A stretch of DNA of 64,000 nt from Pseudomonas sp. N3-W (lineage in GTDB: Bacteria; Pseudomonadota; Gammaproteobacteria; Pseudomonadales; Pseudomonadaceae), in the NCBI RefSeq assembly GCF_024970185.1, contig NZ_CP103965.1:4150001-4214000 (forward strand), given 5' to 3'. Both the position numbers and the translations under genes were made by a program. The notes beneath the pieces were generated by a model, which made no database searches, was not told where the DNA came from, and saw only the letters and a list, made by a program, of their open reading frames with translations. Shown here piece after piece: positions 39,287 through 47,186 of this stretch. Position 1 is the first letter of the stretch, and the number at the start of each line of letters is the position of its first letter.

Positions 39287-40102
39287 ATGAGCGACTTCAA
39301 CACCCTCGAACTGCTGACCGACCCGCGTGGTTTCGCCACGCTGTGGCTCAGTCGTGAAGAAAAGAACAACGCCTTCAACGCCGAAATGATCCGCGAGCTG
39401 ATCCTTGCGCTGGACAAAGTGTCCGGCGACGCCAGCCTGCGTTTTCTGCTGGTGCGTGGCCGTGGAAAGCATTTCAGCGCCGGTGCCGACCTGGCCTGGA
39501 TGCAGCAATCGGCTGAACTCGATTACCACACCAACCTCGACGACGCCAGGGAACTGGCAGAGCTGATGTACAACCTCGCCAAACTGAAAATCCCGACCCT
39601 GGCGGTGGTGCAAGGCGCGGCGTACGGCGGCGCGCTGGGGCTGATCAGCTGCTGCGACATGGCGATCGGCGTCGATGACGCGCAATTCTGCCTGTCGGAA
39701 GTGCGCATCGGCCTGGCACCGGCGGTGATCAGCCCGTTCGTGGTGCAAGCCATTGGCGAGCGTGCGGCCCGTCGCTATGCACTGACCGCCGAGCGGTTCG
39801 GCGGCCAGCGGGCTCGGGAAATCGGTTTGTTGTCGGAAAGTTATCCGGTGGCTGAGCTGGAGCAGCGCGTCGATCAGTGGATCGACAACCTGTTGCAAAA
39901 CAGCCCCGCCGCCATGCGCGTCAGCAAGGACTTGCTGCGTGAAGTCAGCAACGGCGCACTGACCCCGGCGCTGCGCCGCTACACCGAAAACGCCATCGCC
40001 CGAATTCGCGTCAGTCCTGAAGGCCAGGAAGGCCTGCGGGCTTTTCTGCAAAAACGCCCACCGAGCTGGCAAGCCGCAACCCCCTCCAAGGAGCCGCGTT
40101 GA
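39287..40102 (+). CDS. liuC: Methylglutaconyl-CoA hydratase
   Basis: Crotonase-family enzyme converting 3-methylglutaconyl-CoA to HMG-CoA, 271 residues. The CoA-binding/oxyanion motifs are HFSAGADLAWMQ and VVQGAAYGGALGLISCCDMA, and the active-site acid is in SEVRIGLAPAVISPFV. The ATG at 39287 (MSDFNTLE) is preferred to one six codons upstream, which lacks a ribosome site at proper distance. The stop overlaps the liuD ATG by one base. Confidence 0.94.
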   Translation: MSDFNTLELLTDPRGFATLWLSREEKNNAFNAEMIRELILALDKVSGDASLRFLLVRGRGKHFSAGADLAWMQQSAELDYHTNLDDARELAELMYNLAKLKIPTLAVVQGAAYGGALGLISCCDMAIGVDDAQFCLSEVRIGLAPAVISPFVVQAIGERAARRYALTAERFGGQRAREIGLLSESYPVAELEQRVDQWIDNLLQNSPAAMRVSKDLLREVSNGALTPALRRYTENAIARIRVSPEGQEGLRAFLQKRPPSWQAATPSKEPR

Positions 40103-42051
40103 TGAGCGCACCTGTTCTCACCACCCTGCTGGTGGCCAACCGTGGCGAAATCGCCTGCCGCGTGATGCGCACCGCCAAGGCCCTGGGCCTGACCACCGTG
40201 GCCGTGCACAGCGCCACCGACCGTGACGCCCGGCACAGCCGCGAAGCGGATATTCGCGTCGACCTGGGCGGCAGCAAGGCTGCCGACAGTTACCTGCAAA
40301 TCGACAAACTGATCGCCGCCGCCCAGGCCAGCGGCGCTCAGGCGATTCACCCCGGTTATGGTTTTCTGTCGGAGAACGCCGGGTTCGCCCGCGCCATCGA
40401 AGCCGCCGGCCTGATATTCCTCGGCCCGCCCGCCTCGGCCATCGATGCCATGGGCAGCAAATCTGCGGCCAAGGCGCTGATGGAAACTGCTGGCGTGCCC
40501 CTGGTGCCGGGTTATCACGGCGAAGCGCAGGACCTGGACACCTTCCGCGCTGCCTGCGAACGCATCGGCTATCCAGTGCTGCTCAAGGCCACAGCGGGCG
40601 GCGGCGGCAAAGGCATGAAAGTGGTCGAGGACGTCAGCCAACTGGCCGAAGCCCTGGCCTCGGCCCAGCGTGAGGCGCAATCGTCATTCGGCGACTCGCG
40701 GATGCTGGTGGAAAAATACCTGCTCAAACCACGTCACGTGGAAATCCAGGTGTTTGCCGACCAACACGGCAACTGCCTGTACCTGAACGAGCGTGATTGC
40801 TCGATTCAGCGCCGCCATCAGAAAGTCGTTGAAGAAGCACCCGCCCCCGGCCTGAGCCCTGAGCTGCGGCGCGCCATGGGCGAAGCTGCCGTGCGTTCGG
40901 CTCAGGCCATCGGCTACGTGGGTGCCGGCACCGTGGAGTTCTTGCTGGATTCGCGGGGCGAGTTCTTCTTCATGGAGATGAACACCCGTTTGCAGGTGGA
41001 ACACCCGGTCACTGAAGCCATCACCGGCCTCGACCTGGTGGCCTGGCAGATTCGCGTGGCATGCGGTGAACCGCTGCCGATGTCCCAGGCCGACGTGCCG
41101 CTGATCGGCCATGCCATCGAAGTACGGCTGTACGCGGAAGACCCTGCCAATGATTTCCTGCCGGCCACCGGCCGGTTGGCGCTGTACCGCGAATCGGCCG
41201 AAGGTCCCGGACGGCGAGTGGACAGCGGTGTTGAGGAAGGTGATCAGATTTCGCCGTTCTATGACCCGATGCTCGGCAAGCTGATTGCCTGGGGCGAAGA
41301 CCGCGAACAGGCGCGGCTGCGTTTGTTGAGCATGCTCGATGAGTTCGCGATTGGCGGACTCAAGACCAACGTCAACTTCCTGCGTCGGATCATCGCGCAT
41401 CCGGCGTTTGCGGCAGCCGAACTGGATACCGGGTTTATTCCGCGTTATCAGGAGCAACTGCTGCCCGCCCCCGCTGAGCTGAGCGATGCGTTCTGGCAAG
41501 CCGCCGCCCAGGCGTTCGCGCAAAGCCAGGCATCTGCCACGCGTGATGAAGATCCGGGATCACCGTGGGCGGTCAATAATGGGTTTCGGGCCGGGTTGCC
41601 CAGCGAAATCACCCTGCACCTGAGCTGCGAAGGTCAGGATCGGGCGCTGACGCTGAGCGGCGCCCACACCGCACAATTGCGAGGCGATCAATTACTGACC
41701 GAACAACATGGCGTGCGCCGCCAGCATCGCGCCATTCGCCGGGGTGATGTGCTGTACCTGCAGTGGGAAGGTGAATTGCGCCGTATCGAAGCCTACGACC
41801 CGATCTCGGCAGTCGAGGCGAGCAACAGTCATCAGGGCGGGCTGACCGCGCCAATGAATGGCAGCATCGTGCGGGTGCTGGTGGAAGCCGGGCAATCAGT
41901 CGAAGCCGGGGCGCAACTGGTGGTGCTGGAAGCCATGAAAATGGAACACAGTATCCGCGCACCCCACGCCGGTATCGTCAAAGCGCTGTTTTGCCAGGAA
42001 GGCGAGATGGTCAGCGAGGGCAGCGCCTTGGTGGAGCTGGAACTCGCCTGA
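40102..42051 (+). CDS. liuD: Methylcrotonoyl-CoA carboxylase, biotin-carboxylase/carrier (alpha) subunit
   Basis: 649 residues. Biotin carboxylase domain 1-450: LVANRGEIACRVMRTAKALG, ATP-grasp glycine loop TAGGGGKGMKVV, FFMEMNTRLQVEHPVTE. A linker/BT domain follows, then the biotinyl domain with VLEAMKMEHSI, in which Lys613 is the biotinylation site. The ATG in TGATG directly follows liuC, with AAGGAG upstream. It is the last gene of liuABCD. Confidence 0.96.
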   Translation: MSAPVLTTLLVANRGEIACRVMRTAKALGLTTVAVHSATDRDARHSREADIRVDLGGSKAADSYLQIDKLIAAAQASGAQAIHPGYGFLSENAGFARAIEAAGLIFLGPPASAIDAMGSKSAAKALMETAGVPLVPGYHGEAQDLDTFRAACERIGYPVLLKATAGGGGKGMKVVEDVSQLAEALASAQREAQSSFGDSRMLVEKYLLKPRHVEIQVFADQHGNCLYLNERDCSIQRRHQKVVEEAPAPGLSPELRRAMGEAAVRSAQAIGYVGAGTVEFLLDSRGEFFFMEMNTRLQVEHPVTEAITGLDLVAWQIRVACGEPLPMSQADVPLIGHAIEVRLYAEDPANDFLPATGRLALYRESAEGPGRRVDSGVEEGDQISPFYDPMLGKLIAWGEDREQARLRLLSMLDEFAIGGLKTNVNFLRRIIAHPAFAAAELDTGFIPRYQEQLLPAPAELSDAFWQAAAQAFAQSQASATRDEDPGSPWAVNNGFRAGLPSEITLHLSCEGQDRALTLSGAHTAQLRGDQLLTEQHGVRRQHRAIRRGDVLYLQWEGELRRIEAYDPISAVEASNSHQGGLTAPMNGSIVRVLVEAGQSVEAGAQLVVLEAMKMEHSIRAPHAGIVKALFCQEGEMVSEGSALVELELA

Positions 42052-42052
42052 G

Positions 42053-42090
42053 GAAATAAAGATCGGTCCTACACCGTGTGAGGACCGATC
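42053..42090 (-). terminator. Terminator of the S24 regulator gene, possibly bidirectional
   Basis: A perfect 10-bp stem GATCGGTCCT/AGGACCGATC (42061-42090) with a 10-base loop lies between convergent genes. Read on the minus strand it runs into TTTATTT. It may also help end liuD transcription. Confidence 0.75.
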
Positions 42091-42093
42091 TGA

Positions 42094-42741
42094 TCAGAAT
42101 CTGGCAGTTGCCTGAACCACAACGCCGATAATTCGACACGCATCGGTATAAACGACTTTCGGATACGTCGGATTGAGCGGGACCAGATAACGCTGCCCGC
42201 CCTCTTCGATCAGCTTGCGGAACGTCGCCACGCTGCTGCCCGACCACTGGGCAATCACCAGCTTTCCCGGCACCGGCACGATCGCCGGGTCTACCAGAAT
42301 CAGCGTGCCCTCGGCGATGCTGATGCCACTGGAAGCCGTCATCGCATCCCCGACCACTACCAGCCAGAACGCTGCGCCCTGGGCATGGTAATCGGAAAGC
42401 TCGAAGCGCTCCTTGCCATACGCCGTCACCTCGCCATCGCGTACCTCGGCCGGTTGCCGCCAATCACTGACCGGGTAACGGAAGTACGGGTTGTACTTGT
42501 GCGCCAGAGGCATTTCATCCTGCGCCGAAACCTCGGGCTCGCGGATGACCAGCGCCACTTCGAGAAAGTCCATACCGAGCGCCCGCAGTACGCGGTTCAT
42601 GTCATCGATACCCGGCTGCCGGCGTCTATTCAGCCAGTGCCCGATGCCACCCTGTGACATCCCGAGACGCTCTGCGAGTATTTCCTGAGTGATTTTGAGT
42701 TCACTCATCTTGGCCTTGACCAATTCAATCCATTTATCCAT
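42094..42741 (-). CDS. XRE/S24 (LexA-like, PrtR-type) repressor without the usual catalytic Ser and Lys
   Basis: 215 residues: an N-terminal HTH (ELKITQEILAERLGMSQGGI then GHWLNRRRQPGIDDMNRVL) and a C-terminal peptidase-S24-like domain. The expected nucleophile motif GDSM reads GDAM (VVVGDAMTASSG), and the lysine position (F-K-K-L in relatives) reads ATFRKL. Self-cleavage therefore looks impossible, so induction would not follow the LexA/PrtR route. ATG 42741 (MDKWIELVKAKM) is the family start. No phage or pyocin genes are adjacent in this window. It is divergent from the small DUF gene at 42871. Confidence 0.85.
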   Translation of the reverse strand: MDKWIELVKAKMSELKITQEILAERLGMSQGGIGHWLNRRRQPGIDDMNRVLRALGMDFLEVALVIREPEVSAQDEMPLAHKYNPYFRYPVSDWRQPAEVRDGEVTAYGKERFELSDYHAQGAAFWLVVVGDAMTASSGISIAEGTLILVDPAIVPVPGKLVIAQWSGSSVATFRKLIEEGGQRYLVPLNPTYPKVVYTDACRIIGVVVQATARF

Positions 42742-42870
42742 GTGCGGCACGATACGCGGGGGGCTCCGCCCAACAAAACACAAATTGTAGTATTTAAATT
42801 CTCGTCACAAATACAGTTGGTATTAGGATTATCTCACGGATTTGAACCTATTACGGAGTTTCCCATCACC

Positions 42871-43212
42871 ATGACAATTGCCAGCACTGACTTGTCCGAC
42901 ATGCAGATAGACACCACTTTCACCTCGCCCCAAGGGAGTGCGGCGGCGCAGAGGGCGTTGGACTATTACTTGAAACCAGCTGTTTCAGAAGCACCCATCG
43001 AGTCGCGTTTCTTCGACGTCAACCGCAACATTTCTCGTGAGGAAGCACTGGTGCATGCTTCAGACCTGCTGCGGTGCGCCGCAGCGACCGCGCATGAGTC
43101 CGCCGAAAACCTGCAAGGCCCACAGCGTGCCCTGGCGTTCTCGGTGGTGCACATGGTCGATATGGCGCAGGCGTTGGTAGACCGGTCCCTAGATGACGAC
43201 CGCAACGACTGA
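42871..43212 (+). CDS. Small DUF3077/DUF6124-like protein of unknown function
   Basis: 113 residues, acidic, no signal peptide or membrane helix. It has the layout of a Pseudomonas-restricted family: AAQRALDYYLKP near residue 35, then LVHASDLLRCAAATAHESAE and a C-terminal helix MVDMAQALVDRSLDD. The ATG at 42871 is preceded by ACGGAG at a slightly long distance; upstream in-frame codons lie in non-coding AT-rich DNA. Function unknown. It lies between the S24 regulator and prrF. Confidence 0.75.
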   Translation: MTIASTDLSDMQIDTTFTSPQGSAAAQRALDYYLKPAVSEAPIESRFFDVNRNISREEALVHASDLLRCAAATAHESAENLQGPQRALAFSVVHMVDMAQALVDRSLDDDRND

Positions 43213-43270
43213 AACGAGGGATATCTGAAGACGACGGGAAAGAATTTTCCAATCGGGCAGGTAAAAACAT

Positions 43271-43301
43271 TTGACTTGCAAATGATAATGATTATTATTG
43301 C
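43271..43301 (+). promoter_or_regulatory. Fur-regulated promoter of prrF
   Basis: TTGACT (43271-43276) and TATTAT (43293-43298) are 16 bases apart. GATAATGATTATTATTGCAT, starting at 43284, closely matches the Fur box (GATAATGATAATCATTATC) and covers the -10 region. Iron-replete Fur would block transcription. Confidence 0.88.
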
Positions 43302-43305
43302 ATTC

Positions 43306-43417
43306 ATCTGATCGCGAGATCAGTCGATGGACCAGGGACCTTAGGTCGGTCTCCTGGACTATCTCCTCATCAGGCTAATCACGGTTTTTGACCCGGCTTT
43401 TTGCCGGGTCTTTTTTT
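43306..43417 (+). ncRNA. prrF: PrrF iron-responsive small RNA
   Basis: About 112 nt. It starts with CTGATCGCGAGATCAG, continues through a stem-loop (CCAGG…CCTGG) and contains the PrrF core CTCCTCATCAGGCTAATCAC at 43363, which pairs with targets such as sodB and iron-enzyme mRNAs. A terminator GACCCGGC-TTTTT-GCCGGGTC with seven T residues ends it (43390-43417). Length, core and Fur promoter all match Pseudomonas PrrF1/PrrF2; only one copy is in this window. The 250 bases between it and ggt contain no gene I can support. Confidence 0.93.
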
Positions 43418-43674
43418 GCCAGTTGGTCTGGCTTTGGCTTCAGGCTAATGAAGTCTTCAGGTGCTGCAAATTCGATGGCGCGGATGATATCAAAAGAATA
43501 TCTGTTGGCAAGAGATGCCCGGCCACATTGGCTGAAACTAACGACAAATAGCACTTGAGAATCAATCCTGCAGCCTCTAAGCTGCGTCTGCGTCAAGGAG
43601 GACGCCCCCCATTTCGCTGCAACTCGAATGCAGCAGGCAGGCCAGAACATCACGCCCGCGCCGCCCCCTGGCCG

Positions 43675-45285
43675 TCAACACACGGCGATATGTGAGTCCG
43701 CTCGTGGCTCGGTCCCACCACATAACACACCGGTTTGCGGATCACGCAGGATGATCTGCCCTCGCCCGTAGCGGGTCAGATCGCACACCACCTGAACCTG
43801 ATGCCCACGACGCGCCAAGGCTGCGGCCATGTCCCGTGACGCGTTCTGCTCGATACCGACCTTCAACCCGCCCAGCCACTGCCAACGCGGTGCATCCAGC
43901 GCCGCTTGCGGGTTGAGGCCGAAATCCACCAGGTTCATGACCATCTGCACATGCCCCTGGGGTTGCATGTAGCCGCCCATCACACCAAACGGCCCCATTG
44001 CCACACCGTCCTTGCTGAGGAAGCCCGGAATGATGGTGTGGAAAGTCTTCTTTCCAGGGGCCAGACAATTGGCATGCGCTGGATCGAGGCTGAACTCCTC
44101 GCCACGATTTTGCAGGGCTATGCCGCTGTCAGGCAGCACCACGCCTGAGCCAAACCCGTGGTAGTTGCTCTGGATAAACGAAACCATATTGCCTTCGGCA
44201 TCAGCGGTGGCCAGGTACACAGTGCCACTGGCGTGGGGATCACCCGGTTGCGGCGCAACTGCTCGCTCGCCAATCTGCGACCGCCGGTGGGCGATATAAG
44301 ACGCGTTCAGCAGATCGTCCACCGCGATCCGCATATGTTCCGGGTCAGTGATGTAGTGCAGGCCATCGCTGTAAGCGAGTTTCATGGCTTCGAGCTGACG
44401 GTGCCAGGTCTGCTGGCTGTCGCGATGATCGAAATCAAAGCCTTCGAGAATTTTCAGGGCCATCAACGCGACCAGCCCCTGGCCACTCGGCGGAATCTCC
44501 CAGACGTGAACGCCGCGATAATTGACCTTGATCGGCTCAACCCACTGCGCGCGGTAATCGTGCAAGTCACTGGCACGCAGATAACCGCCCGTGGCCCGGG
44601 AATGTACGTCCAGCCGTTGTGCCAGCGCACCACGATAAAGGCTGTCGCACTCGGTGGCGGCCAGCTCGGTCAATGTCCGTGCCTGTGCCGGATTGCGAAA
44701 CAGCTCACCGGCGCGCGGTGCCCGGCCATCAATCAGAAAGGTCTCGAACCAGCTGTCGAGTACGGCATCCCGGCTCAGGGTGAAGTTCTCCAGCGCCGAT
44801 TGCCATTGCAGGGCAACCACCGGCGACACAGGAAAGCCGTCTTGCGCCAGGCTGATGGCCGGTTGCAACACATCGACAAAGGGCAGGCGCCCGAACCGCC
44901 GCGACAGCTCGGCCCACGCCGAAGGACAGCCTGGCACTGTCACCGGCGTCCAGCCATGCAAGGGCATTTGCTGATGGCCAGCCGCTTTCACTGCATCAAT
45001 CGTCAGGGCTTGGGGGGCCGCACCGTTGGCGTTCAAACCATGCAACTTGTCTTGCGTCCAGACCAGCGCAAAGGCATCGCCGCCAATACCACAGCCGGTC
45101 GGCTCCACCACAGTCAGCGCTGCGGCCGTGGCAATCGCCGCGTCAATGGCATTGCCACCCCGGCGCAGGATTTCAATTCCCGCTTGCGCGGCCAGAGGCT
45201 GGGAAGCGGCGACCATGCCGCGTCTGGCAAACACACTTTGCCGTTGGGAGGCGTAAGGATATTCATGAGCAGAAAAGTCGAACAT
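43675..45285 (-). CDS. ggt: Gamma-glutamyltransferase family protein
   Basis: Ntn-hydrolase that would cleave gamma-glutamyl bonds of glutathione-like substrates, 536 residues from ATG 45285. The N-terminal region shows GMVAASQPLAAQAGIEILRR then GGNAIDAAIATAAALTVVEP. The self-processing site probably falls in SGTVYLATADAEGNMVSFIQ, where a Thr is expected. The later segment FGVMGGYMQPQGHVQMVMNL is typical of the family. There is no signal peptide, so it may be cytoplasmic, unlike E. coli Ggt. A GTG four codons upstream is an alternative start. Confidence 0.88.
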   Translation of the reverse strand: MFDFSAHEYPYASQRQSVFARRGMVAASQPLAAQAGIEILRRGGNAIDAAIATAAALTVVEPTGCGIGGDAFALVWTQDKLHGLNANGAAPQALTIDAVKAAGHQQMPLHGWTPVTVPGCPSAWAELSRRFGRLPFVDVLQPAISLAQDGFPVSPVVALQWQSALENFTLSRDAVLDSWFETFLIDGRAPRAGELFRNPAQARTLTELAATECDSLYRGALAQRLDVHSRATGGYLRASDLHDYRAQWVEPIKVNYRGVHVWEIPPSGQGLVALMALKILEGFDFDHRDSQQTWHRQLEAMKLAYSDGLHYITDPEHMRIAVDDLLNASYIAHRRSQIGERAVAPQPGDPHASGTVYLATADAEGNMVSFIQSNYHGFGSGVVLPDSGIALQNRGEEFSLDPAHANCLAPGKKTFHTIIPGFLSKDGVAMGPFGVMGGYMQPQGHVQMVMNLVDFGLNPQAALDAPRWQWLGGLKVGIEQNASRDMAAALARRGHQVQVVCDLTRYGRGQIILRDPQTGVLCGGTEPRADSHIAVC

Positions 45286-45347
45286 GGCAGGACTCACACA
45301 AAAGGAATATTTGAAGGACTCACGAACCCGGCTGACCCGCTCGGCGC

Positions 45348-45472
45348 CGTCTTCGCGCAGTCGTCCATCTCATCGAGCAGGCGCTCCAGATGGCTGAAGT
45401 GCCATTCGGTGATGTTCGTCACCGCCACCTGGATCGCCAAGCCTTCGAGGGCGTTGCGCATTTCATCGAATG
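45348..45472 (-). pseudogene. Remnant of a GntR-family regulator (FCD domain fragment)
   Basis: About 41 codons read AFDEMRNALEGLAIQVAVTN and then ITEWHFSHLERLLDEMDDCAKT. This matches the start of the FCD ligand domain of GntR regulators (E-x-R-x-x-LEGLAA…LxxLLxxM). No HTH precedes it and the rest of the domain is missing; upstream and downstream codons in the same frame are unrelated. It lies next to ggt on the same strand and may be what is left of its regulator. Confidence 0.5.
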
Positions 45473-45726
45473 CACCTTTTGCATTTTTGTATCCAATCAT
45501 CCATAAAGCCAAAAAAGCACATTGCGCGCCAGTTGACACGCGCGGCTTGCAGGCCATGTTTGAATGCAATTATTGAAAAATCGAGTAGCGCGGCAAAGCC
45601 CGGTGCCCGCTTGGGCAACGAGTTGAAACGACCCGATAGGTCACCCGCGGGGTGCAAAAAAGGTGCACGGCGTAACAGGCGCTTGCGTGTAAAGTAGCGC
45701 CATAAAATCATAATCAGGAACCGACC

Positions 45727-46878
45727 ATGACCGTGGCTAAATCCTCTTTCGATATCAGCGCCAACTTCGACAGCGGCAATATCGAAGTACTGGACATCAG
45801 CAATCCGCTACAAGCCCTGCTGGCCATCAAGCCAGACACCCGCAGCCCGCATTTCCAGTGGTTTCACTTCAAGGCCAGCGGCCTTCACGTCGGCCAGGAA
45901 CACTGGTTTCGCCTGAGCAACGCCAGCAAATCCTCGTACAACAAGGCCTGGGACGGTTATCAGGCAGTGGCCTCCTACGATCACGTCAACTGGTTCCGTG
46001 TACCGACCATTTTCGAAGGCGACTGCCTGCGCTTCAGCCTCGAAGCCACTGCCACCCACGCCTGGTTCGCCTATTTCGAACCCTACAGCCGTGGTCGCCA
46101 TGACTGGCTGATCGAGCAGGCGTTGACCAAGGCCGGCACCGAACTGCTGGCCACCGGCAAAAGTGCCGAAGGTCGCGACATTCAACTGTTGCGCAAGGGC
46201 AGCGGCGCCGAAGGCCGGCGTAAAATCTGGATCATCGCCCAGCAACACCCCGGCGAACACATGGCCGAGTGGTTCATGGAAGGCGTCATCGAGCGCCTGG
46301 AAAAACACGACGATCCGGTACTGAACAAACTGCTGGCCGGCGCCGACCTGTATCTGGTGCCGAACATGAACCCGGACGGCGCCTTCCACGGCCATCTGCG
46401 TACCAACGCCATGGGCCAGGACCTGAACCGTGCCTGGCAGAGCGCCAGTCAGGAAATCAGCCCGGAAGTGCTGTTCGTTCAGCAGCAGATGGCGCAGTAC
46501 GGCGTTGATCTGTTCCTCGACATCCACGGCGACGAAGAAATCCCCTACGTGTTCACCGCCGGTTGCGAAGGCAATCCTGGCTACACGCCACGGATCGAAA
46601 AGCTGGAAACCCATTTCCGCGATCACCTGAAGCACCTGACCAAGGACTTCCAGACCAAGCACGGCTACACCCGCGACGAACCGGGCAAAGCCAACATGAC
46701 CCTGGCCTGCAACAGCGTCGGCGAGAAATACGACTGCCTGTCGCTGACCCTGGAAATGCCGTTCAAGGACAACAACGACGCGCCGAATCCGCTGACGGGT
46801 TGGTCGGGCAAGCGCTCCAAGCAACTGGGCAAGGATGTGCTGACCACGGTTGCCGATATGGTTGATACGTTGCGTTGA
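45727..46878 (+). CDS. M14-family cytosolic carboxypeptidase (Nna1/CCP-like)
   Basis: 383 residues. An N-terminal beta-sandwich (about 1-125) typical of the Nna1/CCP subfamily precedes the carboxypeptidase domain. Zinc ligands are His174 and Glu177 in QQHPGEHMAEWF and His267 in FLDIHGDEE; the catalytic glutamate is Glu343 in LTLEMPFKDN. NMNPDGAFHGHLRTNAMGQD then LNRAW supplies the substrate-binding Asn-Arg pair. It has no signal peptide. Bacterial substrates are unknown; eukaryotic relatives trim glutamates from tubulin. Confidence 0.93.
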   Translation: MTVAKSSFDISANFDSGNIEVLDISNPLQALLAIKPDTRSPHFQWFHFKASGLHVGQEHWFRLSNASKSSYNKAWDGYQAVASYDHVNWFRVPTIFEGDCLRFSLEATATHAWFAYFEPYSRGRHDWLIEQALTKAGTELLATGKSAEGRDIQLLRKGSGAEGRRKIWIIAQQHPGEHMAEWFMEGVIERLEKHDDPVLNKLLAGADLYLVPNMNPDGAFHGHLRTNAMGQDLNRAWQSASQEISPEVLFVQQQMAQYGVDLFLDIHGDEEIPYVFTAGCEGNPGYTPRIEKLETHFRDHLKHLTKDFQTKHGYTRDEPGKANMTLACNSVGEKYDCLSLTLEMPFKDNNDAPNPLTGWSGKRSKQLGKDVLTTVADMVDTLR

Positions 46879-46900
46879 GTCTTAAGCTACCAGATCAAAA

Positions 46901-46968
46901 GATCGCAGGCTGCGCCAGCGCCTACGGGTGTACAAAAAACCCTGTAGGCGCTGGCGCAGCCTGCAATC
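46901..46968. repeat. REPIN (GGCGCTGGCGCAGCCTGC type)
   Basis: GATCGCAGGCTGCGCCAGCG-CCTACGG faces its near-perfect mirror CTGTAGGCGC-TGGCGCAGCCTGC-AATC across a 15-base loop. It follows the M14 carboxypeptidase and may end its transcript. The arm sequence differs from the GTGGGAGC type elsewhere in the window. Confidence 0.88.
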
Positions 46969-47056
46969 TTTATGACGTTCCATGCGCCGCGCATCCGCAC
47001 ACGATCTTCCAAGCCCAACAAACACTCGTCCTCGCCACATTGCGCTATGAAGACAA

Positions 47057-47088
47057 TTAAATATGACCTCAATAGAGGTCATATTTAA
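47057..47088. terminator. Perfect 14-bp AT-rich inverted repeat, possible terminator
   Basis: TTAAATATGACCTC and GAGGTCATATTTAA flank an AATA loop with no mismatch. It lies about 100 bases past the metalloprotease stop. Read on the minus strand it ends in TTTAATTGT, so it could terminate that gene; an operator role is also possible. Confidence 0.5.
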
Positions 47089-47186
47089 CCATCGCTTGCC
47101 TGCGCCTTTTTCACCCTCAATATAGGTATAAAAAACCGAGTAATAAGACACCAAACGCAGCAACTCACATCCAAACTACAACCAAA

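Noticed and set aside
43375..43653. A 92-codon minus-strand frame between prrF and ggt
   Set aside because: It overlaps the prrF terminator and resembles no family; composition is that of intergenic DNA.
45463..45711. An 82-codon minus-strand frame upstream of the GntR fragment as its missing DNA-binding half
   Set aside because: The translation has no winged-helix pattern and no continuity with the FCD fragment.
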